Part shown: one piece after another, positions 52,137 to 60,661 of the stretch
Layout of the letters: each line of letters opens with the position of its first letter
How positions within the stretch are numbered: the first letter of the stretch is position 1
Assembly: GCF_016595235.1 (NCBI RefSeq)
Contig: NZ_JAENHL010000008.1
Coordinates: 788,390-852,389 of the forward strand
Length of the DNA stretch: 64,000 nt
Direction of reading: 5' to 3'
Source of the DNA: Taklimakanibacter albus
GTDB taxonomy: Bacteria; Pseudomonadota; Alphaproteobacteria; Rhizobiales; Aestuariivirgaceae
Position numbers and translations under genes: made by a program
Notes under the pieces: generated by a model
Databases searched by the model: none
The model's input: the letters and a program-made list of their open reading frames with translations, nothing else
Told to the model about the DNA's origin: nothing

Positions 52137-54539
52137 TTGGCCAAATCGCCAAAAAAATCCAGCTATCAGACCATGATGTGGCTCGACTCCTATGTGAGCT
52201 CGGGCGTCTATGAGGTCATCGACGCGATCCGGCGGGGGATTTCGGCCTATTCCTCCTTCGTTCATCGCTTCCGTCTGTCGGGCGTCAAGCGGGTGATCAT
52301 CGATCTCACCGACGACATGGCGACCTTCGGCACGGTCATCGCCTTCGGACTCCTCGCTTTCGCCCTGCCACCCTTTTCCGGCACCGGAGACGTGTGGAAC
52401 AAGGGGCGCGACTATGCGATCACCTTCACCGACGACAATGGCGAGATCATCGGCCGGCGCGGTATCCGCCAGGACGACGCCATCCCGCTCGAGGATATCC
52501 CGCCGCATGTGATCAAGGCGGTACTCGCCACCGAAGACGCCCGCTTCTATCAGCATTTCGGCGTCGACGTGCTCGGCACCTTCCGTGCCATCATCCAGAA
52601 TGCGCGCGCCAATGACGTGGTTCAGGGCGGCTCGTCGATCACCCAGCAGGTGGCGAAGAATCTCTTCCTCAGCCCCGAGCGCACCATCCGGCGCAAGGTC
52701 CATGAAGCCTTCCTCAGCCTGTGGATCGAGGCGCGCCTGTCGAAGGACGAGATCCTCAAGCTCTATCTCGACCGCTCTTATCTGGGCGGCGGCAATTACG
52801 GCGTCGAGGCGGCGGCACAGTATTATTTCGGCAAGTCGATCCGTGACGTGAATCTCGCCGAGGCGTCGATGCTGGCCGGCCTGTTCAAGGCACCCTCCAA
52901 ATACGCGCCGCATGTGAGCATGGAGCAGGCGCGCGCCCGCGCCAATGTCGTGCTCTACCGCATGCTCGATGCAGGCTTCATCACGCAAGGCCAGCTGGTG
53001 CAGGCGCGGCGCGAGCCGGCCGATCTCGTCAACTCGCCGGCCGTGGCGAGCCCCGACTGGTTCCTCGACAAAGCCTATGCCGATACGCTGGCCCTCATCG
53101 AGGCCAAGCACATCACCGGCGACTTTGTGATCGAGGTGAAAACGACGATCAACGCCAAGCTGCAGGAAGCCGCCCAGCGCATCATCAACAAGACGCTCGA
53201 TACCGAAGGCCCGCAATATCACGCGACCCAGGCCGCGGTGGTGACGATGACGCCCGATGGCGCCGTCAAGGCGATCGTCGGCGGACGCGACTACGAAAAC
53301 AGCCAATTCAACCGCGCCACGGACGCGATGCGCCAGCCGGGCTCGTCCTTCAAGCCCTTCGTCTATCTGGCCGCGCTCCTCAACGGCTATACGCCGGAAT
53401 CGACCGTGGTCGACGGCCCGGTTTCGGTCGGCGGCTGGTCGCCGCGCAACTACACCAACAAATATGGCGGCCGTGTCTCGCTGACGACGGCGCTGGCGAA
53501 ATCATACAATTCGGTCCCGGTGCGGCTGTCCATCGATTTTGGCCGCCCGGCGATCATCGAGGCGGCACATAAGGTCGGGCTCAAGGCCAAGCTCGAGACC
53601 TGGCCCCCAATGGTGCTCGGCACCAGCGCCATGACACTGTTCGACATCACCACCGCCTATGGCACTTTTGCGCAGGGCGGGGTGGTGACCGAACCCTATA
53701 CAGTGCTGGAGATCCGCCGTCCCAATGGCGACGTTATCTACAACCGCGCCAAGGATCCGCAGGCGCAGGAGCGCGTCCAGTCGGTACCGGAAGAGAAGAT
53801 CGCCGAACTTAATCACATGATGAATGCCGTGGTCGAAGTCGGCACCGGAAAACGTGCCCTCCTCGGCTTCACGCCGCAGGCCGGCAAGACCGGCACCAAT
53901 CAAAGTTATCGTGACGCCTGGTTCATCGGCTTCACCGCCCATAACGTGACCGGCGTGTGGTTCGGCAATGACGACTTCACGCCGATGAACAACGTCACTG
54001 GCGGCCTGCTGCCTGCCGCCACCTGGAAGGAAGTTATGCTGTGGGCCGAGCAGCCGCAGGTCGGCACGGCCCTCCCCGGCGTGCCGATGGAAGAGCGCTA
54101 TGTGCAATATGCGCTGGAAAATCCGGCGGCCCCTCTCGAAGACGTGCCCGACATGAGCGCTGACGATGTGATCGCCGATGCCGGCACGGGGACCGAGGCC
54201 CCGGCGAGCCAGACACCGACCGTGATCACCCCCGGCACCGCCAAGTCGGCAAGCAAGACCGCCGTCAGCGATCCGACAGTGAAGGTGACGAAGCCGAAGC
54301 GGCAAAAGACGGCGTCAGCGCCGCCGCCCGAGGAGGATGTCGCCATCGTCCGCCCGAGCGAATCCGACGATCCGGTCATCAACGTGCTGCGCGATGTGTT
54401 CAGCATTTTCGGCGACGACCAGGAGCCAAAGGCAAAACGCAAGTCGAAGGACTCGGTCCTGGTGCTGCCCGACGCCAATACCAACAAGAAGCGCAAATCG
54501 AATGTCAAATATATGCGGCTCAAGCCGCGTGACCGCTGA
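52137..54539 (+). CDS. PBP1A-family bifunctional penicillin-binding protein
   Basis: This 800-residue class A PBP polymerises and cross-links peptidoglycan. A membrane helix lies at about 62-80. The glycosyltransferase domain has ATEDARFYQHFGVD (Glu133) and GGSSITQQVAKNLFL (164-178). The transpeptidase domain has the catalytic Ser403 in GSSFKPF, SYN at 456-458 and KTGT at 584-587, so all active-site motifs are present. The tail (about 660-800) is Pro/Ala/Thr and Lys/Arg-rich. The start is TTG at 52137; an ATG twelve codons later is possible. It is divergent from the CofD-like gene. Confidence 0.94.
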   Translation: MAKSPKKSSYQTMMWLDSYVSSGVYEVIDAIRRGISAYSSFVHRFRLSGVKRVIIDLTDDMATFGTVIAFGLLAFALPPFSGTGDVWNKGRDYAITFTDDNGEIIGRRGIRQDDAIPLEDIPPHVIKAVLATEDARFYQHFGVDVLGTFRAIIQNARANDVVQGGSSITQQVAKNLFLSPERTIRRKVHEAFLSLWIEARLSKDEILKLYLDRSYLGGGNYGVEAAAQYYFGKSIRDVNLAEASMLAGLFKAPSKYAPHVSMEQARARANVVLYRMLDAGFITQGQLVQARREPADLVNSPAVASPDWFLDKAYADTLALIEAKHITGDFVIEVKTTINAKLQEAAQRIINKTLDTEGPQYHATQAAVVTMTPDGAVKAIVGGRDYENSQFNRATDAMRQPGSSFKPFVYLAALLNGYTPESTVVDGPVSVGGWSPRNYTNKYGGRVSLTTALAKSYNSVPVRLSIDFGRPAIIEAAHKVGLKAKLETWPPMVLGTSAMTLFDITTAYGTFAQGGVVTEPYTVLEIRRPNGDVIYNRAKDPQAQERVQSVPEEKIAELNHMMNAVVEVGTGKRALLGFTPQAGKTGTNQSYRDAWFIGFTAHNVTGVWFGNDDFTPMNNVTGGLLPAATWKEVMLWAEQPQVGTALPGVPMEERYVQYALENPAAPLEDVPDMSADDVIADAGTGTEAPASQTPTVITPGTAKSASKTAVSDPTVKVTKPKRQKTASAPPPEEDVAIVRPSESDDPVINVLRDVFSIFGDDQEPKAKRKSKDSVLVLPDANTNKKRKSNVKYMRLKPRDR

Positions 54540-54575
54540 GACAATCGCGGCAATGACGGCAGGATCACCCCATCC

Positions 54576-55142
54576 ATGAAGCTCGGCTCCCTGATCAAGG
54601 CCGCCGGCATCCTGTTTCTCGGCGGCGTCATCGGCATCGTCACGGCGCAATGGTCGATCGAGCGGACGGCAACCGCAATGACGGCGGGCGGAGGCCCATG
54701 GAAATCATGGTTCTCCGGCACGGCGTCGATCCGCAATCCCTATGTCAATGCGCATTATCTGATGTTCGGCCGGCTGCCGCCGGCGCTCGGCCAGGAACTG
54801 CTCTTCGAGGCGACGCGCGACGATGAGGGCGCCGGCCTCGATGGCGACTGCGACTATGTCATCCAGGGCCCGCGGCTTTCGGCACGCTGGTGGCAGCTTG
54901 CGCTCGCCGATGAGGCTGCCAAGCAGCCTTCCGATGTCACTTTCACCTCGCCGCGCCTCATCGCCGAGCCGGACGGCTCGATGCGTATCAACATCTCGCG
55001 CACCCCCAAGGCCGGCAACTGGATGAGCCCCGGCGATCTGTCGCATTTCGCGCTGGTGCTGAAGCTCAGACCCGGCTCGGGCCTCAACAATGCCGCCTCG
55101 GTGGTGATGCTGCCGCGCATCAAGCGGGAGGCCTGCTCATGA
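54576..55142 (+). CDS. DUF1214 domain membrane protein
   Basis: This 188-residue protein has one N-terminal membrane helix (about 6-26), so the rest is periplasmic. DUF1214 features are NPYVNAHYLMFGRLPP, DGDCDYVIQGPRLSARWW and ADGSMRI-like strand segments. The function is not known. The stop overlaps the next gene (DUF1254) by ATGA, and it lies 36 bases after the PBP gene on the same strand. In many bacteria DUF1254 and DUF1214 are one longer polypeptide; here they are split, membrane-anchored and in reverse order. Confidence 0.85.
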   Translation: MKLGSLIKAAGILFLGGVIGIVTAQWSIERTATAMTAGGGPWKSWFSGTASIRNPYVNAHYLMFGRLPPALGQELLFEATRDDEGAGLDGDCDYVIQGPRLSARWWQLALADEAAKQPSDVTFTSPRLIAEPDGSMRINISRTPKAGNWMSPGDLSHFALVLKLRPGSGLNNAASVVMLPRIKREACS

Positions 55143-55696
55143 GGACCATCCTGTTCTGGGCCGCCGTCGCCCTGGTCCTCGGCGCCGTGGCGCATCTGAG
55201 CTACGTGCTGATCGCGCCGACCTATGCGATGCAGCGGCTGATGGGCGGCAATCCCGAGGAAGGCAATGCCAACCGTTTCGTCCTTCTCGATGGGCCCGAG
55301 CAGATGCGTCTCCTTGGCGAGACCGAAAGCGAGGCGGTTACCGGCAAGTGCCTCTTCGACATCAGCAAGGGTGAATTGTCGGTGATGGCGGAGATGCCCG
55401 ACACCTTCTGGTCGCTCACCCTTTATTCCGACAAAGGCGCCGATCTCTACACGATCAATGATCGCCAGGCCGGCATCGACAAATTCAAGCTTTCGGTGAA
55501 GCGCGCGCCCAGCATCATGGAGCTCCTGAGCAGCGATCAGGCGGAAAAGGCCCGCGCGCTCGGTGACGGCTGGTCGGTCGAGGTTCCGGAATCCTACGGC
55601 ATTGCGGTTTTCTGGGTCGCCCTCGATTATCCCGAGCAGCGCAAGCTTTTTGCCGACATCCTGTCGCGCTCGTCCTGCACGCTCAATCCGGCTTGA
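55139..55696 (+). CDS. DUF1254 domain membrane protein
   Basis: This 185-residue protein has an N-terminal membrane helix (about 4-27) and a periplasmic DUF1254-like domain, with YAMQRLMGGNPEEGNANRFV, FDISKGELSVMAEMPDTFW and LYTINDRQAGIDKF as landmarks. It overlaps the DUF1214 gene. The two probably form a complex. A role in the envelope is suggested by topology and by following the PBP gene; the reaction is unknown. Confidence 0.82.
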   Translation: MRTILFWAAVALVLGAVAHLSYVLIAPTYAMQRLMGGNPEEGNANRFVLLDGPEQMRLLGETESEAVTGKCLFDISKGELSVMAEMPDTFWSLTLYSDKGADLYTINDRQAGIDKFKLSVKRAPSIMELLSSDQAEKARALGDGWSVEVPESYGIAVFWVALDYPEQRKLFADILSRSSCTLNPA

Positions 55697-55785
55697 CCGG
55701 ACGCGCATTGCACTTTGATCGCCATTGACAGGCTCGCCCCGGGCACGTTCTAACCGTACCAAACGCAACAAGATCGGGGGAAGCG

Positions 55786-56508
55786 ATGGCCGACAAGCCA
55801 CTGGTCATGATCACGGGTGCCGGCTCCGGCATCGGCAAGGCGACAGCACAAGCCTTCGCGCGATCAGGATATCCGCTGCTGCTGACCGGACGCCGGATCG
55901 AGCCCCTGCGCAATCTCGGGCTCGCCAATGCCGTCTGCGCCGCCGCCGATGTGCGCGACCGCGACGCGGTGACCGCCGCCATCGCCGAGGCTGAGGCCAA
56001 ATACGGACCGGTCGACTGTCTCGTGAACAATGCCGGCATCGCGCCGCTCGCCAAGCTCGAAGATCAGGATCCGGCGGAGTGGCGCGATCTCATCGACATC
56101 AATTGCACCGGTGTCCTCAACTGCATGCACGCGGTGATGCCGGCGATGAAAGCGCGCCGGCACGGCACGATCATCAACATCTCCTCGATCGCCGGGCGCA
56201 AATCCTATCCAAGCCACGACGTCTATTGCGGCACCAAATTTTTCGTCCATGCGGTGAGCGAGGGAGCCCGGCGCAATATGGCGCCCTTCGACGTCCGGGT
56301 GATCGTCGTGTCGCCCGGCCTCACCGACACGGATATTCCGAGCACGATGAAGAACGAAGCGGCGAAAGAGTTCTGGGAAAAAGGCCGCGATGCGGTCGGG
56401 CCGATCGCGCCGGAGGATGTGGCGAAGACGATCCTCTTCGCCTATCAGATGCCGCAGAACGTGATCCTGCAGGAGCTGACGATCTCGCCGACAAGGCAGG
56501 AATATTGA
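55786..56508 (+). CDS. Short-chain dehydrogenase/reductase
   Basis: This 240-residue classical SDR has the NAD(P) site MITGAGSGIGKATAQAFARS (residues 7-26) with Arg-Arg at the end of beta 2 (LLTGRRIE), favouring NADP. NNAG lies near residue 82. The catalytic Ser is in INISSIAGR and the Tyr-x3-Lys in YCGTK. It resembles YdfG-type 3-hydroxy acid dehydrogenases, but the substrate is not fixed. An AGATCGGGGGAAGCG ribosome region precedes the ATG. It stands alone. Confidence 0.92.
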   Translation: MADKPLVMITGAGSGIGKATAQAFARSGYPLLLTGRRIEPLRNLGLANAVCAAADVRDRDAVTAAIAEAEAKYGPVDCLVNNAGIAPLAKLEDQDPAEWRDLIDINCTGVLNCMHAVMPAMKARRHGTIINISSIAGRKSYPSHDVYCGTKFFVHAVSEGARRNMAPFDVRVIVVSPGLTDTDIPSTMKNEAAKEFWEKGRDAVGPIAPEDVAKTILFAYQMPQNVILQELTISPTRQEY

Positions 56509-56715
56509 TCAGGACCGGGGGTGGTCTGCTTCGAGCGCCTGCATGCGCGACGGGCGGCCACGCCGGCGCGGCGGCGGCAGACGGTCAGCCAGGCTGAAAT
56601 CGTAGCGTTCGATCCGCACGCCCGGGAAGATCACGATCTCCGCCGAACCCTCATGCGCCTTAGCTGCCCGTTGCGGCACGCGATCGCGCGGAAAAGTCAG
56701 TATCGTCCCCATCAC
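56509..56715 (-). CDS. Small conserved hypothetical protein
   Basis: This 68-residue protein has the start MGTILTFPRDRVPQ and a middle IVIFPGVRIERYDFSLADRL. The C-terminus is Arg/Pro-rich. I recall similar short proteins beginning MGTILxFPRD in Rhizobiales, but no function is known. It converges tail-to-tail with the SDR gene, ending one base after it. Confidence 0.6.
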   Translation of the reverse strand: MMGTILTFPRDRVPQRAAKAHEGSAEIVIFPGVRIERYDFSLADRLPPPRRRGRPSRMQALEADHPRS

Positions 56716-56815
56716 CCTTCACCTTCGAAACCCGGCGCGGCAGGCGCGAACCGGCTTCCGGCATTAACGCCCCGGTGTGGTTAATAAAGCGCTAACCGAT
56801 CGTGACGGTTGGGCG

Positions 56816-57157
56816 TCAATTGGCGGGCGTGATGGTCAGGCCGGCGGTTCCGGTGCGGTCCTCGATCTCGACGACCCAGATATCGGGATCGAACTTCGTC
56901 AATTTATCGATGAAGGGCTGGACGTCGAGAGCCGAGGTGACGGGCGGCGAGACTTCGATCCATAGACGTTCACCCTGCTCGTCGATCGAGGGGCCGGGCG
57001 GTGGCCCCAGGAGCCTCACCGTGCCGTCGAGACGGTTGATCACGACATAGATGGCGCCCGCCTCCTCCGCGCCCTTGCGCAGGACGGCGCCGAACATGCC
57101 TTGCACGAAGCAGCGACGCAGCAGCGCATGAACCCAGATTTCGGATTTGAGCCGCAT
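56816..57157 (-). CDS. DUF1491 family protein
   Basis: This 113-residue protein starts RLKSEIWVHALLRRC and shows AGAIYVVINRLDGTVRLLGP and FDPDIWVVEIEDRTG, all hallmarks of DUF1491, a small alphaproteobacterial family of unknown function. It starts at the ATG at 57157, overlapping the stop of the peptidoglycan-binding gene as TGATG. The two genes are commonly adjacent in Rhizobiales. Confidence 0.9.
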   Translation of the reverse strand: MRLKSEIWVHALLRRCFVQGMFGAVLRKGAEEAGAIYVVINRLDGTVRLLGPPPGPSIDEQGERLWIEVSPPVTSALDVQPFIDKLTKFDPDIWVVEIEDRTGTAGLTITPAN

Positions 57158-57843
57158 CAATTGGCGCTGCGCGCGCTCATCTTGTCCAGCTCGGCGATCA
57201 GCGTGGAACTGATGTCGCCGGTCGGTGCAATGCCGCGGTCGCGCTCGAATTTGAGAATGGCGTTGCGGGTCTGCTGACCGAGCTGACCGTTGATGGCGCC
57301 CGGCTCATAGCCGAGTTCGGCAAGGCCGACCTGGACGCGGGTGACCGTATCGACAGGCTTGACCGACGGAGCCGTGGCGCGCGGCGCTGTGGTGCCGGCA
57401 TCCGTCATGTTGACCGCTTCGTTGATCTGGCGGGTATAGCGGATGTGCTCGATGAGATCGGTGGAAGCCTGGCCGGTCTCGTCAAGCCCGTTGGCGCGCT
57501 GATAGGCGATGATGGCGAGTTTGGTGCGCCGACCGGAGACGCCATCGACCTGGCCGCTATAGAGGCCGGAGGCCGCGAGTTCGCGCTGCACGCTTTCAAT
57601 CGTCGCGTCATAACGCAAGGTAACTGTGCCACCCTGGTCGTCGCTGCCGGCATCGACCGTCACCCGGGTCGATCCGGTGATCGGATCCGGCTCGGAAGCC
57701 TCGTCCTGTGTGATGGTGGCGGGCGGCGCCGACTGGGTGAGCGTGTTGTAGACGATGGCAACAGAAAGCACCGCCACCGTCAGTGCGACGACAATGGTCG
57801 AAACGCCCAAACGCGGCGCGTCATCCTCTTCATAATTACTCAT
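57157..57843 (-). CDS. Membrane protein with two peptidoglycan-binding domains
   Basis: This 228-residue protein has a short cytoplasmic N-terminus, a membrane helix (about 16-36), then two PG_binding_1-type repeats. The first is VQRELAASGLYSGQVDGVSG at about 84-103, the second VQVGLAELGYEPGAINGQLG at about 171-190. It probably anchors to murein in the periplasm. It is first in the pair with DUF1491. The promoter must lie in the 245-base gap to the divergent DUF5330 gene. Confidence 0.88.
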   Translation of the reverse strand: MSNYEEDDAPRLGVSTIVVALTVAVLSVAIVYNTLTQSAPPATITQDEASEPDPITGSTRVTVDAGSDDQGGTVTLRYDATIESVQRELAASGLYSGQVDGVSGRRTKLAIIAYQRANGLDETGQASTDLIEHIRYTRQINEAVNMTDAGTTAPRATAPSVKPVDTVTRVQVGLAELGYEPGAINGQLGQQTRNAILKFERDRGIAPTGDISSTLIAELDKMSARSAN

Positions 57844-58088
57844 TCAACGCCGGACCCAACTCAAACTTGCCCTATACCGGCTCTAACGCCAGTCCCCTGT
57901 CCCCGATAATGCATCCGGGATGCTTAATACCGGGTTGTCATGGGCCTTAACGGGTAAGGCGTCATGATTTCCGAATGGTTAATGAAATACTTCAAACTTG
58001 CCGAAACTTTGACTCGAATTGACTCGCGCGCTTTCAAGCGGGCGAAAGCCGCACGCGCTATTCGTGGCGATGGATAGGGGAAACGAAT

Positions 58089-58472
58089 ATGCGCATCATC
58101 AGGACGCTCGTCTTGCTCACCGCCGTGGTGGTCTTCATGCCGTCGCCGCCGGAGGAGCGCCTCAGCACATCGACCGAAGCCGACCCGCCGGCAACGGAAC
58201 TCCTCATGGCCGCCATCTCGACGGTAGCCGATATGCGCGACTTCTGCAGCCGCCAAGCCGCCGTCTGCGACACCGCGCACTACGTCGCCGTCAAACTCGA
58301 AGGCAAGGCGAAATACGGCATCGAACTCCTCTATGAATGGGCGAATGAGCGTGCCGGAGAGGCGCCCGCTGATGTCACGACCGCATCGGGCGAACCGCAA
58401 CGGCCAACCCAGAATACGCTCGAGCTCGAGGACCTGATCCCGGAATGGCGGGCTCCCGCCAATCAAGGCTGA
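58089..58472 (+). CDS. DUF5330 family protein
   Basis: This 127-residue protein has an N-terminal hydrophobic segment (residues 4-18), likely a signal or anchor. The conserved middle is ADMRDFCSRQAAVCDTAHYV (two Cys), followed by ARYGIELLYEWAN-like sequence (KAKYGIELLYEWANE), typical of DUF5330. The function is unknown. An AGGGGAAAC ribosome site precedes the ATG. Confidence 0.8.
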   Translation: MRIIRTLVLLTAVVVFMPSPPEERLSTSTEADPPATELLMAAISTVADMRDFCSRQAAVCDTAHYVAVKLEGKAKYGIELLYEWANERAGEAPADVTTASGEPQRPTQNTLELEDLIPEWRAPANQG

Positions 58473-58530
58473 TTACCAGCTGCGTTTCGGTTGATCTGCC
58501 GGCCGCATCGCACCTAATCTGGTGCGTCTC

Positions 58531-59163
58531 ATGAGCGACATACCCACAGCGGTGGAGGTGCTGACGATCGGCCACTCCACACAGTCCTTCGCGGACTTCC
58601 TTCTGCTCCTGCGCGAAGCGCAAGTGACGGCGCTCTGCGATGTGCGCAGCCAGCCCTATTCGCGGCATGTTCCCCAGTTCAACCGCGAGACACTTAAAAC
58701 GAATCTCGGCGCCGAGAAGATCGCCTATATGTTTCTGGGTGATGAGCTCGGCGGCCGGCCGAAAACACCCGAGCTCTACAGCGACGGTGTCGCCGACTAC
58801 GAAAAGATGGCGCGGAACGAAAGCTTCGCCCAGGGACTCGGCCGTGTCATCGAAGGCGCCAGAACCTATCGGATCGCGCTGATGTGCGCCGAGCGCGATC
58901 CGCTCGATTGCCATCGCTGCCTGCTGGTGGGGCGCGCGCTCAAGGCAAGAGGTGTCACTGTCCGGCACATAACCGGGCCTGGCGAGACCATAGGACAGGA
59001 CGACATCGAAGAATTACTGCTCGCCATGGCCGATCAAGCCCATACGGACCTGTTCACACCGCGCCAGGAGCAGATCGCAAGGGCCTATCGCCACAAGGCG
59101 CGACGGGCCGCTTTCCCGGAAAAGCCTGCACAGGCCGGCAAGGATGATCCGCCCCGGGCCTGA
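58531..59163 (+). CDS. DUF488 family protein
   Basis: This 210-residue DUF488 protein has VLTIGHSTQSFADFLLLL, then CDVRSQPYSRHVPQFN and a C-terminal LMCAERDPLDCHRCLL with three Cys. The family is probably a nucleic-acid or thiol-related enzyme of unproven reaction. I use the ATG at 58531 (MSDIPTAVE); one nine bases earlier is possible. It is followed by sufE 69 bases on, but a shared transcript is unproven. Confidence 0.87.
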   Translation: MSDIPTAVEVLTIGHSTQSFADFLLLLREAQVTALCDVRSQPYSRHVPQFNRETLKTNLGAEKIAYMFLGDELGGRPKTPELYSDGVADYEKMARNESFAQGLGRVIEGARTYRIALMCAERDPLDCHRCLLVGRALKARGVTVRHITGPGETIGQDDIEELLLAMADQAHTDLFTPRQEQIARAYRHKARRAAFPEKPAQAGKDDPPRA

Positions 59164-59232
59164 GCGCAGACGGAACCGTGCTTGAGATCGTGCCGTCAAA
59201 CGCCTATCTGAAGGCTGTAAGGCCAGAGGCAC

Positions 59233-59664
59233 ATGCAGGAAACCATAGAATCCCTCAAGGAAGATTTTGCCATCATAGACGAGTGGGAAGACCGCTATCG
59301 CTATGTGATCGAGCTGGGCCGCGCCATGCCGCCGCTCGCCGAAGCGGAGCGCATTCCCGCCAATAAGGTCCAGGGCTGCGCCAGCCAGGTCTGGATAGCC
59401 GCGCACCAGGAGAAGAATGGCAGCGAACCGCGCCTCTCCTTTACCGGCGACAGCGACGCGCTTATCGTCAAGGGCCTCATCGCCATCATCTTCCGCCTGT
59501 TCTCGGGTAAGGCGGCATCAGAAATCCTCGCCATCGACGCGGGCGCTATTCTCGACGAACTGGGCCTGCGCGAACATCTGACGCCGCAACGGTCGAACGG
59601 CGTTGCCTCGATGGTGACGCGCATCAAATCGGACGCCCAGGCGGCACTCTCCAGCACCCATTGA
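59233..59664 (+). CDS. sufE: SufE-family sulfur acceptor protein
   Basis: This 143-residue protein is of the SufE/CsdE family, which takes sulfur from cysteine desulfurase for iron-sulfur cluster assembly. The active Cys lies in KVQGCASQVWIA (about residue 47). Other family landmarks are WEDRYRYVIELGR and DSDALIVKGLIAIIF, and REHLTPQRSNGVASMV near the end. It stands apart from any suf cluster in this window. Confidence 0.95.
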   Translation: MQETIESLKEDFAIIDEWEDRYRYVIELGRAMPPLAEAERIPANKVQGCASQVWIAAHQEKNGSEPRLSFTGDSDALIVKGLIAIIFRLFSGKAASEILAIDAGAILDELGLREHLTPQRSNGVASMVTRIKSDAQAALSSTH

Positions 59665-59668
59665 TCGA

Positions 59669-60133
59669 TCAGTTATAAGGGCTGTCGCAAGAGAGCGTTC
59701 GGCCGTCATAGGTCGTATAGGTGTCGGAAGCCCCGACATAGGATCGGTAATGCTGCCGGCACCAACGCGAATGCTCGGTGCGCGCCTGTGGGCTGTCGGT
59801 GTCGACGGTCTGGGTCTTCTGCTTCTTCACCAAAGGCCGCGTCGGATCGATCGGCGAGCCCATGTCGAAGGGCTCCGCCTTGATACCTGGTTTGAAGCGC
59901 TGCTGGTTTTGCTGATTGTAGATGTCGTTCGGGCTGCGATTGCCGCCGATACCCGGCTCACGATAAAGCGGCTTGGTGCCGAACATGCGCTCGCGCGCCC
60001 CGCACGTGGTAAAACGGCACGTATCGGCTTGCGCGCCGGGCAAATCGGCGATGTAGCCGGCGGCGAGCAGCAGAAGTGCAAAAATGGATGATGCAGGGCG
60101 CATGACACGATTGAGCGGGGCGATTTTGTTCAT
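59669..60133 (-). CDS. BA14K-like secreted protein
   Basis: From the ATG at 60133 this protein has 154 residues. A hydrophobic signal sequence spans about 12-32 (IFALLLLAAGYIADLPGAQA). The C-terminal motif WCRQHYRSYVGASDTYTTYDG resembles the BA14K repeat (RYRSYDPxTxTYxGYDG), first known as an immunoreactive Brucella protein, and ends with Cys in LSCDSPYN. Four Cys suggest disulfides. It is convergent with sufE, five bases apart. Confidence 0.72.
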   Translation of the reverse strand: MNKIAPLNRVMRPASSIFALLLLAAGYIADLPGAQADTCRFTTCGARERMFGTKPLYREPGIGGNRSPNDIYNQQNQQRFKPGIKAEPFDMGSPIDPTRPLVKKQKTQTVDTDSPQARTEHSRWCRQHYRSYVGASDTYTTYDGRTLSCDSPYN

Positions 60134-60167
60134 ATTGAGGAACTGACGACCCTCGCCTCCAGTTCCC

Positions 60168-60656
60168 TCACACAGCACCAGGATTTTCGAGCCGCCTTAG
60201 CTTGCCGTTGAGGTCAGGAATTCCCAAGCCGCCGAAGGTTTCGACGTAAGCCTGCCGTGTGTCCGGCGTCAGGAACTCGACCAGCGCCGTGTTTTCGATC
60301 CACAGCTTGAGGACCTTGAAGAGCCGGGCATCGACCCGTTGCGTGGGCCAGCCGTGAGGCTCGGCCAGCGCTTCGATCTCGGCTTCGCTCTTGGGTGTGC
60401 TAAGCAGAACATGCGCGCCGGAATACGGCCGCATGGCCTCATCCTGGGCGATACCGAAGCGGCTGTCCGGCGTCAGGACCGTCTGCCAGGGAAGAATCTC
60501 GATGAAGGAGCCGGCCTCGTCGCCATAAAGGACGAACCACGAATTGGGCGGGAATGGCGGTGCCGGCGCCCGCAAGACAGTGGCCGCGAGCATCTCCGTC
60601 AGAACCTCCGCCACCAGGGCCGGATCGCGCACGCAGAATGAAGCATGATGCAGCAT
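60168..60656 (-). CDS. VOC/glyoxalase-fold protein
   Basis: From the ATG at 60656 this has 162 residues, starting MLHHASFCVRDPALVAEVL, the usual first strand and helix of a vicinal-oxygen-chelate domain. GAHVLLSTPKSEAEIEALA marks the second half. It may bind a metal through His4 and a later Glu, but the substrate is unknown. It starts five bases after the TetR stop, so the two are an operon and the TetR probably controls this protein. Confidence 0.75.
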   Translation of the reverse strand: MLHHASFCVRDPALVAEVLTEMLAATVLRAPAPPFPPNSWFVLYGDEAGSFIEILPWQTVLTPDSRFGIAQDEAMRPYSGAHVLLSTPKSEAEIEALAEPHGWPTQRVDARLFKVLKLWIENTALVEFLTPDTRQAYVETFGGLGIPDLNGKLRRLENPGAV

Positions 60657-60661
60657 AGGAG

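Noticed and set aside
50866-52152. Upstream start at 52152 for the CofD-like gene
   Set aside because: It would overlap the divergent PBP start and adds 36 residues with no family pattern; the ATG at 52044 has a good ribosome site.
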